64,000 bases of DNA, taken from RGIG4608 sp051867875. Lineage in GTDB: Bacteria; Bacillota; Clostridia; Oscillospirales; CAG-272. The translations under genes were made by a program, and so were the position numbers. Below are positions 26,601-34,720 of this stretch, in pieces (within the stretch, counting starts at the first letter, position 1; the number at the start of each line of letters is the position of its first letter). A model generated the notes under the pieces. That model was not told the DNA's origin, ran no database searches, and was given only the letters and a program-made list of their open reading frames with translations. The stretch spans positions 1 to 64,000 of the forward strand of contig JBJDZG010000004.1 of assembly GCA_051867875.1 (NCBI GenBank), read 5' to 3'.

Positions 26601-27419
26601 TTATTTTCTCTTGAGCTTGCCGATAACGCGTCCGACGCAGCTTACGTTTTCAAAATCTTTGAGCAAAATATCTCCGTAAACGCTGTTCATAGAGATAAGT
26701 CTGTCGCCGCCGTAAATCTTGAAATAGCCGTTTCCGTCGAGAATGAAAATACCGAGCTCGCCGACCTCAACGCAGTCCGAATTGGAAACGAGAAGCACGT
26801 CGCCGTCGCGGTATTTTGGCTCCATACTGTTACCGCTGATGCGGAGAGCAAAATCTGCTTCCCTCGTTCTGTCGTTATCGGGAATCATTATCTCCTCACT
26901 TGAAGGCGAGTCAACGAACACGCCGACACCGGCAGATACGGGCATATCGTAAAGAGCAAGGGCTCTTTTGCCGAGTCCTCTGCTCTGTGCGAGCTCGCGT
27001 ACGCTCGGCTTTGCAACGGATACTGCCGTGGGCAGAATCTTGCCCGCATTTCCTTCCTTATATTCGAGTGAGTGGTCCTGATACGGTGCTCTTGCGACTC
27101 TTTCCTTCTCCTTGTCGAGGACGAGTGTAACGAGCTCCTTTCCGTGATGGTCGAGAGCGCGGTAATTTTCAATCAATCTCATCTCTCCTCTGTCGAGAGT
27201 GAAATTATTCGTATTCTCGGGAACACCGCTTACGACGTATTCGAGGGACACACCAAGTGCGTCGCAAATCGCAACGATATTCGAAAGCTTGGGCGAATCG
27301 CTGATGCCCGCAAGTATCTTGCTGAGCGTTCCGAGCGGAATACCCGTCATCTCGCTGAGTGCGTCGTTGGTTATCTTCTTTTCACTTTTTATCTGTTTTA
27401 TTCTGTCGATATAATCCAT
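26601..27419 (-). CDS. XRE/S24 (LexA-like) self-cleaving-type transcriptional regulator
   Basis: 272 residues. An N-terminal XRE helix-turn-helix (about 5-60) is joined by a long linker to a peptidase S24 domain. The domain has an Ala-Gly bond at 163-164 in the position of a LexA/CI-type cleavage site, nucleophile S198 in GNSMEP, and general-base K234 in YFKIY. Such regulators are inactivated by RecA-stimulated self-cleavage, so it may answer to DNA damage. It is not LexA: the DNA-binding domain is XRE. AAAGGA precedes the ATG. It is divergent from a small membrane protein gene. Confidence 0.87.
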   Translation of the reverse strand: MDYIDRIKQIKSEKKITNDALSEMTGIPLGTLSKILAGISDSPKLSNIVAICDALGVSLEYVVSGVPENTNNFTLDRGEMRLIENYRALDHHGKELVTLVLDKEKERVARAPYQDHSLEYKEGNAGKILPTAVSVAKPSVRELAQSRGLGKRALALYDMPVSAGVGVFVDSPSSEEIMIPDNDRTREADFALRISGNSMEPKYRDGDVLLVSNSDCVEVGELGIFILDGNGYFKIYGGDRLISMNSVYGDILLKDFENVSCVGRVIGKLKRK

Positions 27420-27462
27420 AGTAAAATTCCTTTCTTAAGGTGAATTTTCCTTTTACGGACTT

Positions 27463-27491
27463 ATTATAGCACCATTTTTTCCATTTGTAAA
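27463..27491 (-). promoter_or_regulatory. Promoter of the S24 repressor gene
   Basis: Minus strand: -35 TTTACA (27486-27491), 17-bp spacer, -10 TATAAT (27463-27468). Confidence 0.75.
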
Positions 27492-27495
27492 GGGG

Positions 27496-27535
27496 TTTTT
27501 GAAAATTAATAAAATATTTTTCCGATTTTTGAAAA
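27496..27535. promoter_or_regulatory. Candidate operator pair between divergent promoters
   Basis: The 10-mer TTTTTGAAAA occurs twice (27496-27505 and 27526-27535), start to start exactly 30 bp, between the -35 elements of the S24 repressor and the small membrane protein gene. Inference: binding sites for the adjacent repressor. The tract is AT-rich, so chance is possible. Confidence 0.4.
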
Positions 27536-27541
27536 AATATA

Positions 27542-27570
27542 TTGACAAATGCTGTCGAATGTGGTATTAT
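27542..27570 (+). promoter_or_regulatory. Promoter of the small membrane protein gene
   Basis: -35 TTGACA (27542-27547), 17-bp spacer, -10 TATTAT (27565-27570). Strong, 42 nt before the start; it likely needs a repressor to be silent. Confidence 0.78.
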
Positions 27571-27611
27571 CAAGTTACAATAATTCCATTTTACGAAAAA
27601 GGAGATACATT

Positions 27612-27953
27612 ATGAACGCTTCTTACAGATATAAAAATAGCAGAAACAACCTATATTTCACTCCCGCCTCTTCCAAAAAAGGAAGTTGCCGTCCCTTCGT
27701 TCGCCGTCAGTCCGCTTGCGTCGAGTTTGCCGACAGATGCCTTGCTTTCATTGATACGGTACTTGATTTCTTCTGCTCTGCAAGGTTCCTTATTCGCGCA
27801 AAGGCGACCTTTGCATTCGTCGCTCTCGTAGGACTTCTCGGCATCATCGGCGGAATGGAGTTCGGCACAGTTTCCCTGCTCTCGGGCACCGTATGCCTCG
27901 CGCTCGTCATCGCACTTGAATTTCTGGTAATTAAAGACGAAACGAATTATTAA
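27612..27953 (+). CDS. Small membrane protein of unknown function
   Basis: 113 residues. A basic, Ser/Tyr/Cys-containing N-terminal half (about 1-60) is followed by two close hydrophobic helices (about 66-84 and 86-105) and an acidic end. GGAG lies 7 nt before the ATG. I do not recognise the family. It is monocistronic, with a near-consensus promoter divergent from an S24 repressor and its own terminator. By position it could be a damage-induced membrane protein like the small SOS division inhibitors of other Firmicutes, but it has no LysM and no sequence tie that I can see. Confidence 0.7.
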   Translation: MNASYRYKNSRNNLYFTPASSKKGSCRPFVRRQSACVEFADRCLAFIDTVLDFFCSARFLIRAKATFAFVALVGLLGIIGGMEFGTVSLLSGTVCLALVIALEFLVIKDETNY

Positions 27954-27996
27954 GAATTTATCAAATAATTATTAATAAATTATTAAGAATGAATAC

Positions 27997-28024
27997 AAAA
28001 AGGCGGCTAACAACCGCCTTTTTG
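27997..28024. terminator. Bidirectional terminator
   Basis: AAAAAGGCGG, 7-nt loop CTAACAA, CCGCCTTTTT. It ends the small membrane protein gene (plus) and the convergent HIT gene (minus). Confidence 0.88.
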
Positions 28025-28363
28025 TTACGCCATTCTGTCGCTCATCTTCGCTCCGCCGAGAATGTGGAAATGGAGATGATGAACGCTCTGGCAAGCATCG
28101 TCTCCGCAGTTTGAGATTACGCGATAACCGTTCTCGATTCCTGCTTCCTTGGCAATTTTGGGGATATTTTCAAAAATCTCCGCAACGATTTTGCTGTTTT
28201 CGGAATTTATGCCGTCAACGGACTCGATGTGCACCTTCGGTATTACCAAAATATGCACGGGTGCCTGAGGTGCAATATCGTAAAACGCGTAGATATTTTC
28301 ATTTTCAAAAGCCTTTTTTGAGGGAATTTCTCCCGCGATTATTTTACAAAACAAACAGTTCAT
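28025..28363 (-). CDS. HIT-family nucleotide hydrolase/binding protein
   Basis: 112 residues. The histidine triad H96-L-H98-F-H100 with ILGG, the usual zinc-site start MNCLFCKI (C3, C6), and the DIAPQAPVHILVIPK segment place it in the HinT branch (AMP-lysine or AMP-alkyl ester hydrolases). Acts in the cytoplasm; the physiological substrate is unknown. AGGAGG precedes the ATG. It is monocistronic, with its promoter back to back with that of the FkbM gene. Confidence 0.93.
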   Translation of the reverse strand: MNCLFCKIIAGEIPSKKAFENENIYAFYDIAPQAPVHILVIPKVHIESVDGINSENSKIVAEIFENIPKIAKEAGIENGYRVISNCGDDACQSVHHLHFHILGGAKMSDRMA

Positions 28364-28391
28364 AATTTTTCCTCCTGAATTTTATATACTG

Positions 28392-28420
28392 ATTTTAGCA
28401 CTATTTTTACCAATAGTCAA
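28392..28420 (-). promoter_or_regulatory. Promoter of the HIT gene
   Basis: Minus strand: -35 TTGACT (28415-28420), 17-bp spacer, -10 TAAAAT (28392-28397). Its -35 is 7 bp from that of the divergent FkbM gene. Confidence 0.7.
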
Positions 28421-28427
28421 TAAATTC

Positions 28428-28456
28428 TTGATATTTTTCATTTTTTGTGTTACAAT
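28428..28456 (+). promoter_or_regulatory. Promoter of the FkbM methyltransferase gene
   Basis: -35 TTGATA (28428-28433), 17-bp spacer, -10 TACAAT (28451-28456). Confidence 0.68.
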
Positions 28457-28484
28457 GGCTTTATAAATATTTATGAGGTTTGAG

Positions 28485-29570
28485 ATGAATATAGAAATAA
28501 AAACGGATTTGTGGCAATACCTAAAAAGTGCCGACCGCCCCGTAGTAATGTACGGAATGGGCAACGGCGCCGACAAAATAATAAATGTGCTCTCGCGCTA
28601 CGGCGTCGGAGTTGCGGACTTTTTCGCAAGCGACGGATTCGTACGCGGACACAAGTTTCACGGCAAGACCGTGCTCTCTTACAGCGCAATGAAAGAAAAA
28701 TACGAGGGACAAAACCCGATAGTTCTGCTCTCATTTGCCTCTTCTCTGCCCGACGTACTCGCGCTTTTCAGACGTGTCGGAGAGGAGTGCGAGCTCTACG
28801 CGCCCGACGTGCCCGTTTTCGGTGAAACGCTTTTCACCATTGAATTTTTTGAGGAAAACCGAGAGAGATTTGAGCGTGTTTGGGAGCGTCTTGCCGATGA
28901 CCAATCGCGCAAAATCTATGAAAACGTGATAAAATACAAGCTCACCGGCGACCTCAAATATCTTTGGGACTCAGAGAGCGACAGGGACGAGGTTTACCGC
29001 GGTATTCTGTGGTGTGAAAACATTTCAAGCTATCTCGACCTCGGCGCGTACAACGGCGACACCGTGCGCGAAATGCTTCACTACAACCCGAACCTGAAAA
29101 AGGCTGTCGCGCTTGAACCCGACGCACGCAATTTCCGCAAGCTCTTGGAGTATTCGGGAACGCTTGAAAATATCGAGATTGAATGTATCAATGCAGGAGC
29201 GTGGAACGAAGAAACGACGCTTCTTTTCGATGCGAGCGGAAACAGAAACGCGGGCATTGTAAGCAAAGGAAATACAGTTTCAAAAATCAAGGAAGTTCCC
29301 GTTACGACGGTTGACCGCGTTCTCGGCGGTGAGCGAGTCGATTACATTAAATACGACGTTGAGGGCTCGGAGAAAGAAGCTCTTTTGGGCTCGGCAGACA
29401 CGGTAAGGGCGTACGCGCCTGCACTTCTCGTGTCCCTCTATCACAGGAGCGAGGACCTTTTTGCGCTCCCCGAGCTCGTCCTCTCACTCTGCCCCGACTA
29501 TTCACTCTATCTGCGCCGATTTGCCTATATTCCCGCGTGGGACCTCAATCTCTATGCAATTAAAAAATAA
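28485..29570 (+). CDS. FkbM-family SAM-dependent methyltransferase with N-terminal nucleotide-binding-like domain
   Basis: 361 residues. The N-terminal part (about 15-120) has a Rossmann-like glycine motif VMYGMGNGADK (22-31); the C-terminal part is an FkbM methyltransferase with SAM motif LDLGAYNGDT (184-193) and the VDYIKYDVEGSE motif (about 280-290). FkbM enzymes O-methylate sugars or polyketides; this two-domain form is common in surface-glycan loci, but none is nearby. The ATG at 28485 is 6 nt after GAGG. Own promoter and terminator; substrate unknown. Confidence 0.85.
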   Translation: MNIEIKTDLWQYLKSADRPVVMYGMGNGADKIINVLSRYGVGVADFFASDGFVRGHKFHGKTVLSYSAMKEKYEGQNPIVLLSFASSLPDVLALFRRVGEECELYAPDVPVFGETLFTIEFFEENRERFERVWERLADDQSRKIYENVIKYKLTGDLKYLWDSESDRDEVYRGILWCENISSYLDLGAYNGDTVREMLHYNPNLKKAVALEPDARNFRKLLEYSGTLENIEIECINAGAWNEETTLLFDASGNRNAGIVSKGNTVSKIKEVPVTTVDRVLGGERVDYIKYDVEGSEKEALLGSADTVRAYAPALLVSLYHRSEDLFALPELVLSLCPDYSLYLRRFAYIPAWDLNLYAIKK

Positions 29571-29573
29571 CGA

Positions 29574-29609
29574 AACAGCAGAGTTTCTCGCAAAACTCTG
29601 CTGTTTTTG
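29574..29609 (+). terminator. Terminator of the FkbM gene
   Basis: AAACAGCAGAGTTT, 5-nt loop, AAACTCTGCTGTTT followed by T. A very stable stem right after the stop. Confidence 0.87.
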
Positions 29610-29694
29610 TCGAAAAAGTTTGATATATTTTTCACAATATACAAATTCAACAATGTTTTTATAAATTTTTTTGTATATTTATCATAAATATTAA

Positions 29695-29723
29695 TTGACA
29701 TTTTTCTCTGTCTTTGATATAAT
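29695..29723 (+). promoter_or_regulatory. Promoter of the rnf operon
   Basis: Perfect consensus: TTGACA (29695-29700), 17-bp spacer, TATAAT (29718-29723), about 40 nt before rnfC. It suggests high constitutive expression. Confidence 0.82.
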
Positions 29724-29766
29724 GAAAAATGTTGAATATTAAAATAAATATGAAGGAGTGAACGAA

Positions 29767-31080
29767 TTGCCTTTATTCAAATTACCGGGTGTTTCCCTGC
29801 CGCACAAAAAAGGGACTGCGGGTCTTGCTCCCGTGGCAATGCCCTCTCCGAAGAGTATCCTCGTGCCCCTTTCAATGCACATAGGTGCTCCTGCGACTCC
29901 CGTTGTCAAAGCCGGCGACGAGGTCAAGGTAGGTCAGGTCATAGCAGAAGCCGGCGGATACGTTTCCGCTAAAATTCATTCAAGCGTTTCGGGCAAGGTC
30001 AAAAATACCGACACGACTATTCTTTCCAACGGAAGAAAGGTTCCCGCTATTCTCATTGAGAGCGACGGTCTTGACACGCCCTATGAAGAACTCTCGCCAA
30101 GAGAGGTCAACACGCTCGAAGAACTCGTCGAAGCCGTTAAGGAAAGCGGCATCGTAGGTCTTGGCGGTGCGGGCTTCCCCACCGCAGTAAAGCTCAACGT
30201 AAAGAGCGTTGACGAAATAGTCATCAACGGTGCGGAATGCGAGCCCTACATAACAAGCGACACGAGAACGATGCTTGACCGAAGCGAGGATATCTCTTTC
30301 GGCATAAAGCTTCTCAAAAAATGCTTAAAGCCCAAGAAGGTAATCTTCGGAATTGAGAAAAACAAGCCCGATTGTATTGCCAATATCGAAAGAATAGCTT
30401 CCAGAATTTCAAACGTTGAGGTGGTTCCTCTCAAAGCCATGTATCCTCAAGGAGGCGAGAAGGTTCTCGTATATCACACGACGGGCAAGACGATTATGGA
30501 AGGAAAGCTCCCCATTGACGCGGGAGTTATCGTTATCAACTGCACGACTCTTGCGGAGATTGCAAGCTTTGTAAGAACGGGTATGCCCCTGACGAAAAAG
30601 TGCATAACGATTGACGGCGGAGCGGTAGCAGAACCCAAGAACGTAATTGCTCCGATAGGCACGAGAATTGCCGACGTTATCGAATTTGCGGGCGGACTGA
30701 AAGAGCCTGCCAAAAAGGTCATTCTCGGCGGTCCTATGATGGGCTGGTCGGTTGAGAGCATGGAAATGCCCGTTATGAAAAATACCAACGCGGTTCTCTT
30801 CTTCAATGAAAAAGAAGCGACTGTTCCCGAGCCCACGGCGTGTATCAAGTGCGGTGCGTGCACGAACGCTTGTCCCTTCGGTCTTGACCCCAAGGCGTTC
30901 GTTCAGGCTTTGCGCGCAGGCGATGACGAGGCACTCGTAGAGCTTAAAGCTCACGTCTGCATGGAATGCGGCTGCTGTGCATTCGTATGCCCTGCAAAGC
31001 GTCAGCTCGTTCACACAAATAAAATTGCAAAGGCTAAAGCCATGAAAATTATCAGAGAGCGTAAGGAGGCACAGAAATAA
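29767..31080 (+). CDS. rnfC: Rnf complex subunit RnfC
   Basis: Peripheral subunit that carries flavin and NADH-binding elements and Fe-S clusters, linking the soluble and membrane parts of the ferredoxin:NAD+ oxidoreductase. About 437 residues: an N-terminal barrel-sandwich/biotinyl-like region, the GLGGAGFPT nucleotide-binding motif (about 135), an SLBB-like region, and two C-terminal ferredoxin motifs (CIKCGACTNACP and CMECGCCAFVCP, about 360-410). The start is probably TTG at 29767, 8 nt after AAGGAG; GTG at 29758 overlaps that SD. First gene of the operon. Confidence 0.93.
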   Translation: MPLFKLPGVSLPHKKGTAGLAPVAMPSPKSILVPLSMHIGAPATPVVKAGDEVKVGQVIAEAGGYVSAKIHSSVSGKVKNTDTTILSNGRKVPAILIESDGLDTPYEELSPREVNTLEELVEAVKESGIVGLGGAGFPTAVKLNVKSVDEIVINGAECEPYITSDTRTMLDRSEDISFGIKLLKKCLKPKKVIFGIEKNKPDCIANIERIASRISNVEVVPLKAMYPQGGEKVLVYHTTGKTIMEGKLPIDAGVIVINCTTLAEIASFVRTGMPLTKKCITIDGGAVAEPKNVIAPIGTRIADVIEFAGGLKEPAKKVILGGPMMGWSVESMEMPVMKNTNAVLFFNEKEATVPEPTACIKCGACTNACPFGLDPKAFVQALRAGDDEALVELKAHVCMECGCCAFVCPAKRQLVHTNKIAKAKAMKIIRERKEAQK

Positions 31081-32027
31081 TGAATAATCTTTTGACAGTA
31101 TCTCCTTCTCCCCACATAAGAGGCAAACGCACGACGAGGTCCGTTATGGGCACGGTGCTCCTTGCACTTTTCCCCGCTGTGATAGCGTCCGTTTTTCTCT
31201 ACGGTGTTCACGCACTGCTCGTTTTGCTCACAGCAAACGTATGCTGCGGACTGTTTGAATTTATCTGGTGCAAAGCAAGAAAGCTTAAAGATACTACCTG
31301 CGACCTCTCCTGTTTTGTAACGGGAACGCTCCTCGCACTCACTCTCCCCGCAAATCTCGGAGAGCTTAAAAACCTTTGGATTGTCGCATTCGGCGCGCTC
31401 GTTGCGATAATCGTGGTCAAGGAAATGTTCGGCGGTATCGGTTACAACTTTGTAAATCCCGCCATCACGGCAAGAATAGTTCTTCTCGTGTGCTTCCCCG
31501 ACCTTATGACCGCAACGGTACATACCAATCTCACAGATGCAGAGCTTGCATCCGGTGCGACTCCCCTCGGCGACATCGCCATGGGAAAGACCGAGCTTCT
31601 TCCGTCACTTACCGATATGCTCATCGGCAACCGCGCAGGTGCTCTCGGTGAGGGCTGTGCAATAGCACTCATTATCGGCGGAATCATTCTTATCGCTGCT
31701 AAGGTCATCACTTGGCACATTCCCGTGTCCTTTATAGTAACTGTGGGACTTTTCACGCTTGCAACGGGTTCTATGCCCTCTTATCAGCTCCTCGCGGGCG
31801 GTCTTCTCATCGGTGCGTTCTTTATGGCTACCGACTACACGACCTCTCCCGACACTGCGTGGGGTAAACTCATCTTCGGTGTCGGTTGCGGTCTTATCAC
31901 TGCAATTATCCGTGTGTACGGCTCGTATCCCGAGGGTGTTTCATTTGCTATCCTGCTTATGAATATTATCAATCCCTACATCATCAAGCTCACAAGAAAG
32001 AAAGCGTTCGGAGGTGTTAAGTCATGA
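31080..32027 (+). CDS. rnfD: Rnf complex subunit RnfD
   Basis: Integral membrane subunit with about nine to ten helices. The covalent FMN site is T161 in SGATPLG, preceded by Asp (D153) as in the usual flavinylation motif. 315 residues. The start overlaps the rnfC stop by one base. Flavin attachment needs an ApbE-type transferase, which is not in this window. Confidence 0.95.
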   Translation: MNNLLTVSPSPHIRGKRTTRSVMGTVLLALFPAVIASVFLYGVHALLVLLTANVCCGLFEFIWCKARKLKDTTCDLSCFVTGTLLALTLPANLGELKNLWIVAFGALVAIIVVKEMFGGIGYNFVNPAITARIVLLVCFPDLMTATVHTNLTDAELASGATPLGDIAMGKTELLPSLTDMLIGNRAGALGEGCAIALIIGGIILIAAKVITWHIPVSFIVTVGLFTLATGSMPSYQLLAGGLLIGAFFMATDYTTSPDTAWGKLIFGVGCGLITAIIRVYGSYPEGVSFAILLMNIINPYIIKLTRKKAFGGVKS

Positions 32028-32530
32028 AAAACGATAGCATCAAAGCAGTCCTTGTCCTCTTCGCTTGCTGCCTTGTAGTTGCAGTGCTCCTTGCGGGAAT
32101 AAATGCAGTAACAGCCCCCATAATCGAGGAAAATAACGGCAACAAAGTGCTTGCATCTCTCGAAGGTCTTATCCCCGGTGCGGATTACGAGCAGAGAGAG
32201 GACCTCTCCGACCTGCCATCGTCGATTTCGGCGGTATTCGTCGATAAAAACGGAGGCGGAGTTGCAATAATCTTCTCTGCAACGTCGCAATATTCTTCCT
32301 CTCCGATGCAATATTCCGTGGGTATCGGCTCCGACGGCAAAATAATTGCCATAAAGCAGATAACCTATATGGAATCAAAATCTTTCGGAAATTATCCCCA
32401 GAATTTCGTAGGTAACGACAAGAACTCCGCCGCTTCGGTTGAAGTGTTCGGCGGCGTTACGTATTCCTCAAATGCATTCAAGAGCGGTCTGAATGACGCG
32501 TTTGCGGCATTTGAAATTATAAATCAGTAA
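32024..32530 (+). CDS. rnfG: Rnf complex subunit RnfG
   Basis: 168 residues: one N-terminal transmembrane helix (about 8-28) and an extracytoplasmic FMN-binding domain. The flavinylation motif reads EVFGGVTYSS; the acceptor Thr146 is kept, but the usual D..SGAT becomes E..GGVT. It overlaps rnfD by 4 nt (ATGA). It is shorter than many RnfG proteins (about 190-210). Confidence 0.92.
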   Translation: MKNDSIKAVLVLFACCLVVAVLLAGINAVTAPIIEENNGNKVLASLEGLIPGADYEQREDLSDLPSSISAVFVDKNGGGVAIIFSATSQYSSSPMQYSVGIGSDGKIIAIKQITYMESKSFGNYPQNFVGNDKNSAASVEVFGGVTYSSNAFKSGLNDAFAAFEIINQ

Positions 32531-32542
32531 GGAGGACGGAAA

Positions 32543-33256
32543 ATGAGTAATAAAATGCAAACCTTGACAAAAGGTATCATAAAGGAAAATCCCGTTCTCG
32601 TGCTCCTTCTCGGCACATGTCCCACACTTGCGGTAACGACTAACGTTATCTCCGCTATCAGCATGGGACTCTCCACTCTTGCGGTGCTTATGTGCTCCAA
32701 CATAGTTATCTCGGCGCTCCGCAAGGTCATTTCCGACAAGGTAAGAATCCCCGCGTACATAGTAGTTATTGCAGGCTTCGTAAGCGTGGTGCAGATGCTC
32801 CTTCAAGCTTACGCTCCCGACATTTACGATATGCTCGGCGTTTATCTTGCACTTATCGTCGTTAACTGTATCATTCTCGGCAGAGCCGAAATGTTCGCAA
32901 ACAAAAACGGCGTAATCGATTCCGCACTCGACGGAATCGGTATGGGACTCGGCTTTACTCTTACGCTTTTCTTAATGAGCGTAATAAGGGAGGTTTTCGG
33001 TGCCGCTACATTTGCAGGTATCGCAATTCCCTTCCTTGAGCCCTTCAAGTTGCCCATTCTCACAAGCGCTCCCGGCGGTTTCTTCGTTTTCGGTATGCTC
33101 ATCGCTCTGGTTTCCGTAATCACGAAGGGCAAATATCCGAAGAAAAAGAGTTTTTCCTGCGAGGGCTGTCCCTCCGCCGCCTCTTGCTCAAAGGCTCAGG
33201 CGGGCGGTTGCTCGGGTGCTGACAAAAAGACAGAAAGCGAGGGCGAAACGGTATGA
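32543..33256 (+). CDS. rnfE: Rnf complex subunit RnfE, with Cys-rich tail
   Basis: 237 residues. Six membrane helices in the NqrD/RnfE fold with the TCPTLAVT element (C26). The hydrophobic core ends near 195 and is followed by a polar tail with four cysteines (C206, C209, C215, C223), then acidic residues. GGAGG is 7 nt upstream of the ATG. It overlaps rnfA by 4 nt. The tail is not part of the standard RnfE core. Confidence 0.93.
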   Translation: MSNKMQTLTKGIIKENPVLVLLLGTCPTLAVTTNVISAISMGLSTLAVLMCSNIVISALRKVISDKVRIPAYIVVIAGFVSVVQMLLQAYAPDIYDMLGVYLALIVVNCIILGRAEMFANKNGVIDSALDGIGMGLGFTLTLFLMSVIREVFGAATFAGIAIPFLEPFKLPILTSAPGGFFVFGMLIALVSVITKGKYPKKKSFSCEGCPSAASCSKAQAGGCSGADKKTESEGETV

Positions 33257-33846
33257 AAACATTGCTTATAATTCTCATGTCCTCGATTCTCGTCAACAAC
33301 TACACGCTTTCAAAGTTCCTCGGTATCTGCCCATTCCTCGGCGTTTCCAAAAAGACCGATCAGGCAACGGGTATGGGTATCGCCGTTACGGCGGTAATGG
33401 TAGTAGCAACTGCGGTAACGTGGCCTATTCAGAAGTACGTTCTTGACACGCTTGGACTCGGATATCTCCAAACTATCGTATTCATTCTCGTTATAGCAAC
33501 GCTCGTACAGTTCGTTGAAATAGTGCTCAAAAAATACATTCCCGCGCTTCACAAATCGCTCGGCGTGTATCTTCCCCTTATCACGACGAACTGCGCGGTA
33601 CTCGGTGTTACGATTAACAATATCTCCGACGGCTATAATTTCATCGAATCCGTATTCTCCGCGCTCGGCTGCGGTCTTGGTTTCCTTCTTGCCATGGTAC
33701 TCTTCGCAGGTGTCAGAGGCGTTCTTGAAGGCAACGACAAGATTCCGAAGGCTATGCAGGGACTTCCCATCACGCTCGTCAGTGCCGCTATCGTTTCCCT
33801 TTCCTTTATGGGATTCGGCGGTATCATCGAAAATCTGTTTAAGTAA
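33253..33846 (+). CDS. rnfA: Rnf complex subunit RnfA
   Basis: 197 residues with six transmembrane helices of opposite topology to RnfE; together they form the membrane core that holds a [2Fe-2S] cluster. The conserved NNYTLSKFLGICPFLGV and TTNCAVLG segments are present, each with the cluster cysteine. It overlaps rnfE by 4 nt. Confidence 0.95.
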   Translation: MKTLLIILMSSILVNNYTLSKFLGICPFLGVSKKTDQATGMGIAVTAVMVVATAVTWPIQKYVLDTLGLGYLQTIVFILVIATLVQFVEIVLKKYIPALHKSLGVYLPLITTNCAVLGVTINNISDGYNFIESVFSALGCGLGFLLAMVLFAGVRGVLEGNDKIPKAMQGLPITLVSAAIVSLSFMGFGGIIENLFK

Positions 33847-33858
33847 GGGGGAGAGAGT

Positions 33859-34683
33859 ATGTTAAAACCTATTTTAATTGCTGCGGCGTTCGTCGCGGGA
33901 CTCGGTATCCTCTGTGCCATAATTCTCGTGCTTGCGGCTAAATATATGCACGTTGCCGAGGACGAAAGATTCCCCGCAATCCGCGCGTGCCTTCCCGGTG
34001 CTAACTGCGGTGCCTGCGGTTATACGGGCTGTGATGAATACGCAAAAGCTCTTATTGCAAATCCCGAACTCAAATGCAATCTCTGTGTTCCCGGCGGCGA
34101 CGACGCTTCGAAAAAGCTCTCCGAGGTTCTCGGCAAAGAGTTTGAGGACGTCGTTGAAATGGTCGCGGTCGTCAAGTGCGACGGCAACTGCGGTGCGGTT
34201 AAGGAACGCTTTGAATACAAAGGCGTTAAGACCTGCGAGGCGGCAAATATGTTCTACGGCGGTTCGGGCACGTGCAGCTTCGGCTGTATCGGTCTCGGCG
34301 ACTGTGCACGCGCTTGCCCACAAAATGCAATCTGCATTCAGGGCGGTGTCGCTTACGTCAACTCCGCACTCTGTATAGGCTGCGGAATTTGTGCAAGAAC
34401 TTGCCCTCACCACATTATTGAGATTGTGCCCGACGTTTCAAAAACGCTCGTGCTCTGTTCAAGCCACGACAAAGGCGCGATTGTCCGCAAGTTCTGTACC
34501 AACGGTTGTATTGCTTGCGGAAAGTGCACGAAAACGTGTCCCAACGGCGCTGTTACGCTCGTTAACAATCTTGCTACCATTGATTACAGCAAGTGCACAA
34601 ACTGCGGTGCCTGCCGTGAGGTCTGCCCCGTTCACTGTATCGTTGAACAGGACATATCGGGTATCCACCGTCAGCCAAAATAA
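33859..34683 (+). CDS. rnfB: Rnf complex subunit RnfB (ferredoxin-oxidising)
   Basis: 274 residues. One N-terminal transmembrane helix (about 4-28), then the GANCGACGYTGCDEY cluster motif, a middle Cys-containing segment, and two C-terminal pairs of CxxCxxCxxxCP motifs (near 160-185 and 215-260), giving several [4Fe-4S] clusters. It receives electrons from ferredoxin. The GGGGGAG SD is 5 nt from the ATG. Last gene of the operon; ends at a bidirectional terminator shared with rnpB. Confidence 0.95.
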   Translation: MLKPILIAAAFVAGLGILCAIILVLAAKYMHVAEDERFPAIRACLPGANCGACGYTGCDEYAKALIANPELKCNLCVPGGDDASKKLSEVLGKEFEDVVEMVAVVKCDGNCGAVKERFEYKGVKTCEAANMFYGGSGTCSFGCIGLGDCARACPQNAICIQGGVAYVNSALCIGCGICARTCPHHIIEIVPDVSKTLVLCSSHDKGAIVRKFCTNGCIACGKCTKTCPNGAVTLVNNLATIDYSKCTNCGACREVCPVHCIVEQDISGIHRQPK

Positions 34684-34716
34684 CAAAAAAAGACCGCTAT
34701 TGCGGTCTTTTTTGTT
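34682..34716. terminator. Bidirectional terminator, rnfB / rnpB
   Basis: AAAAAAAGACCGC, loop TATT, GCGGTCTTTTTT. It starts at the rnfB stop and lies 4 nt past the 3' end of RNase P RNA on the other strand, so it serves both. Confidence 0.9.
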
Positions 34717-34720
34717 AGTT

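Noticed and set aside
26601..27419. Calling the S24 regulator LexA
   Set aside because: The DNA-binding domain is XRE-type, not the LexA winged helix, and no B. subtilis-type SOS box (CGAAC-N4-GTTCG) is seen at the divergent promoters.
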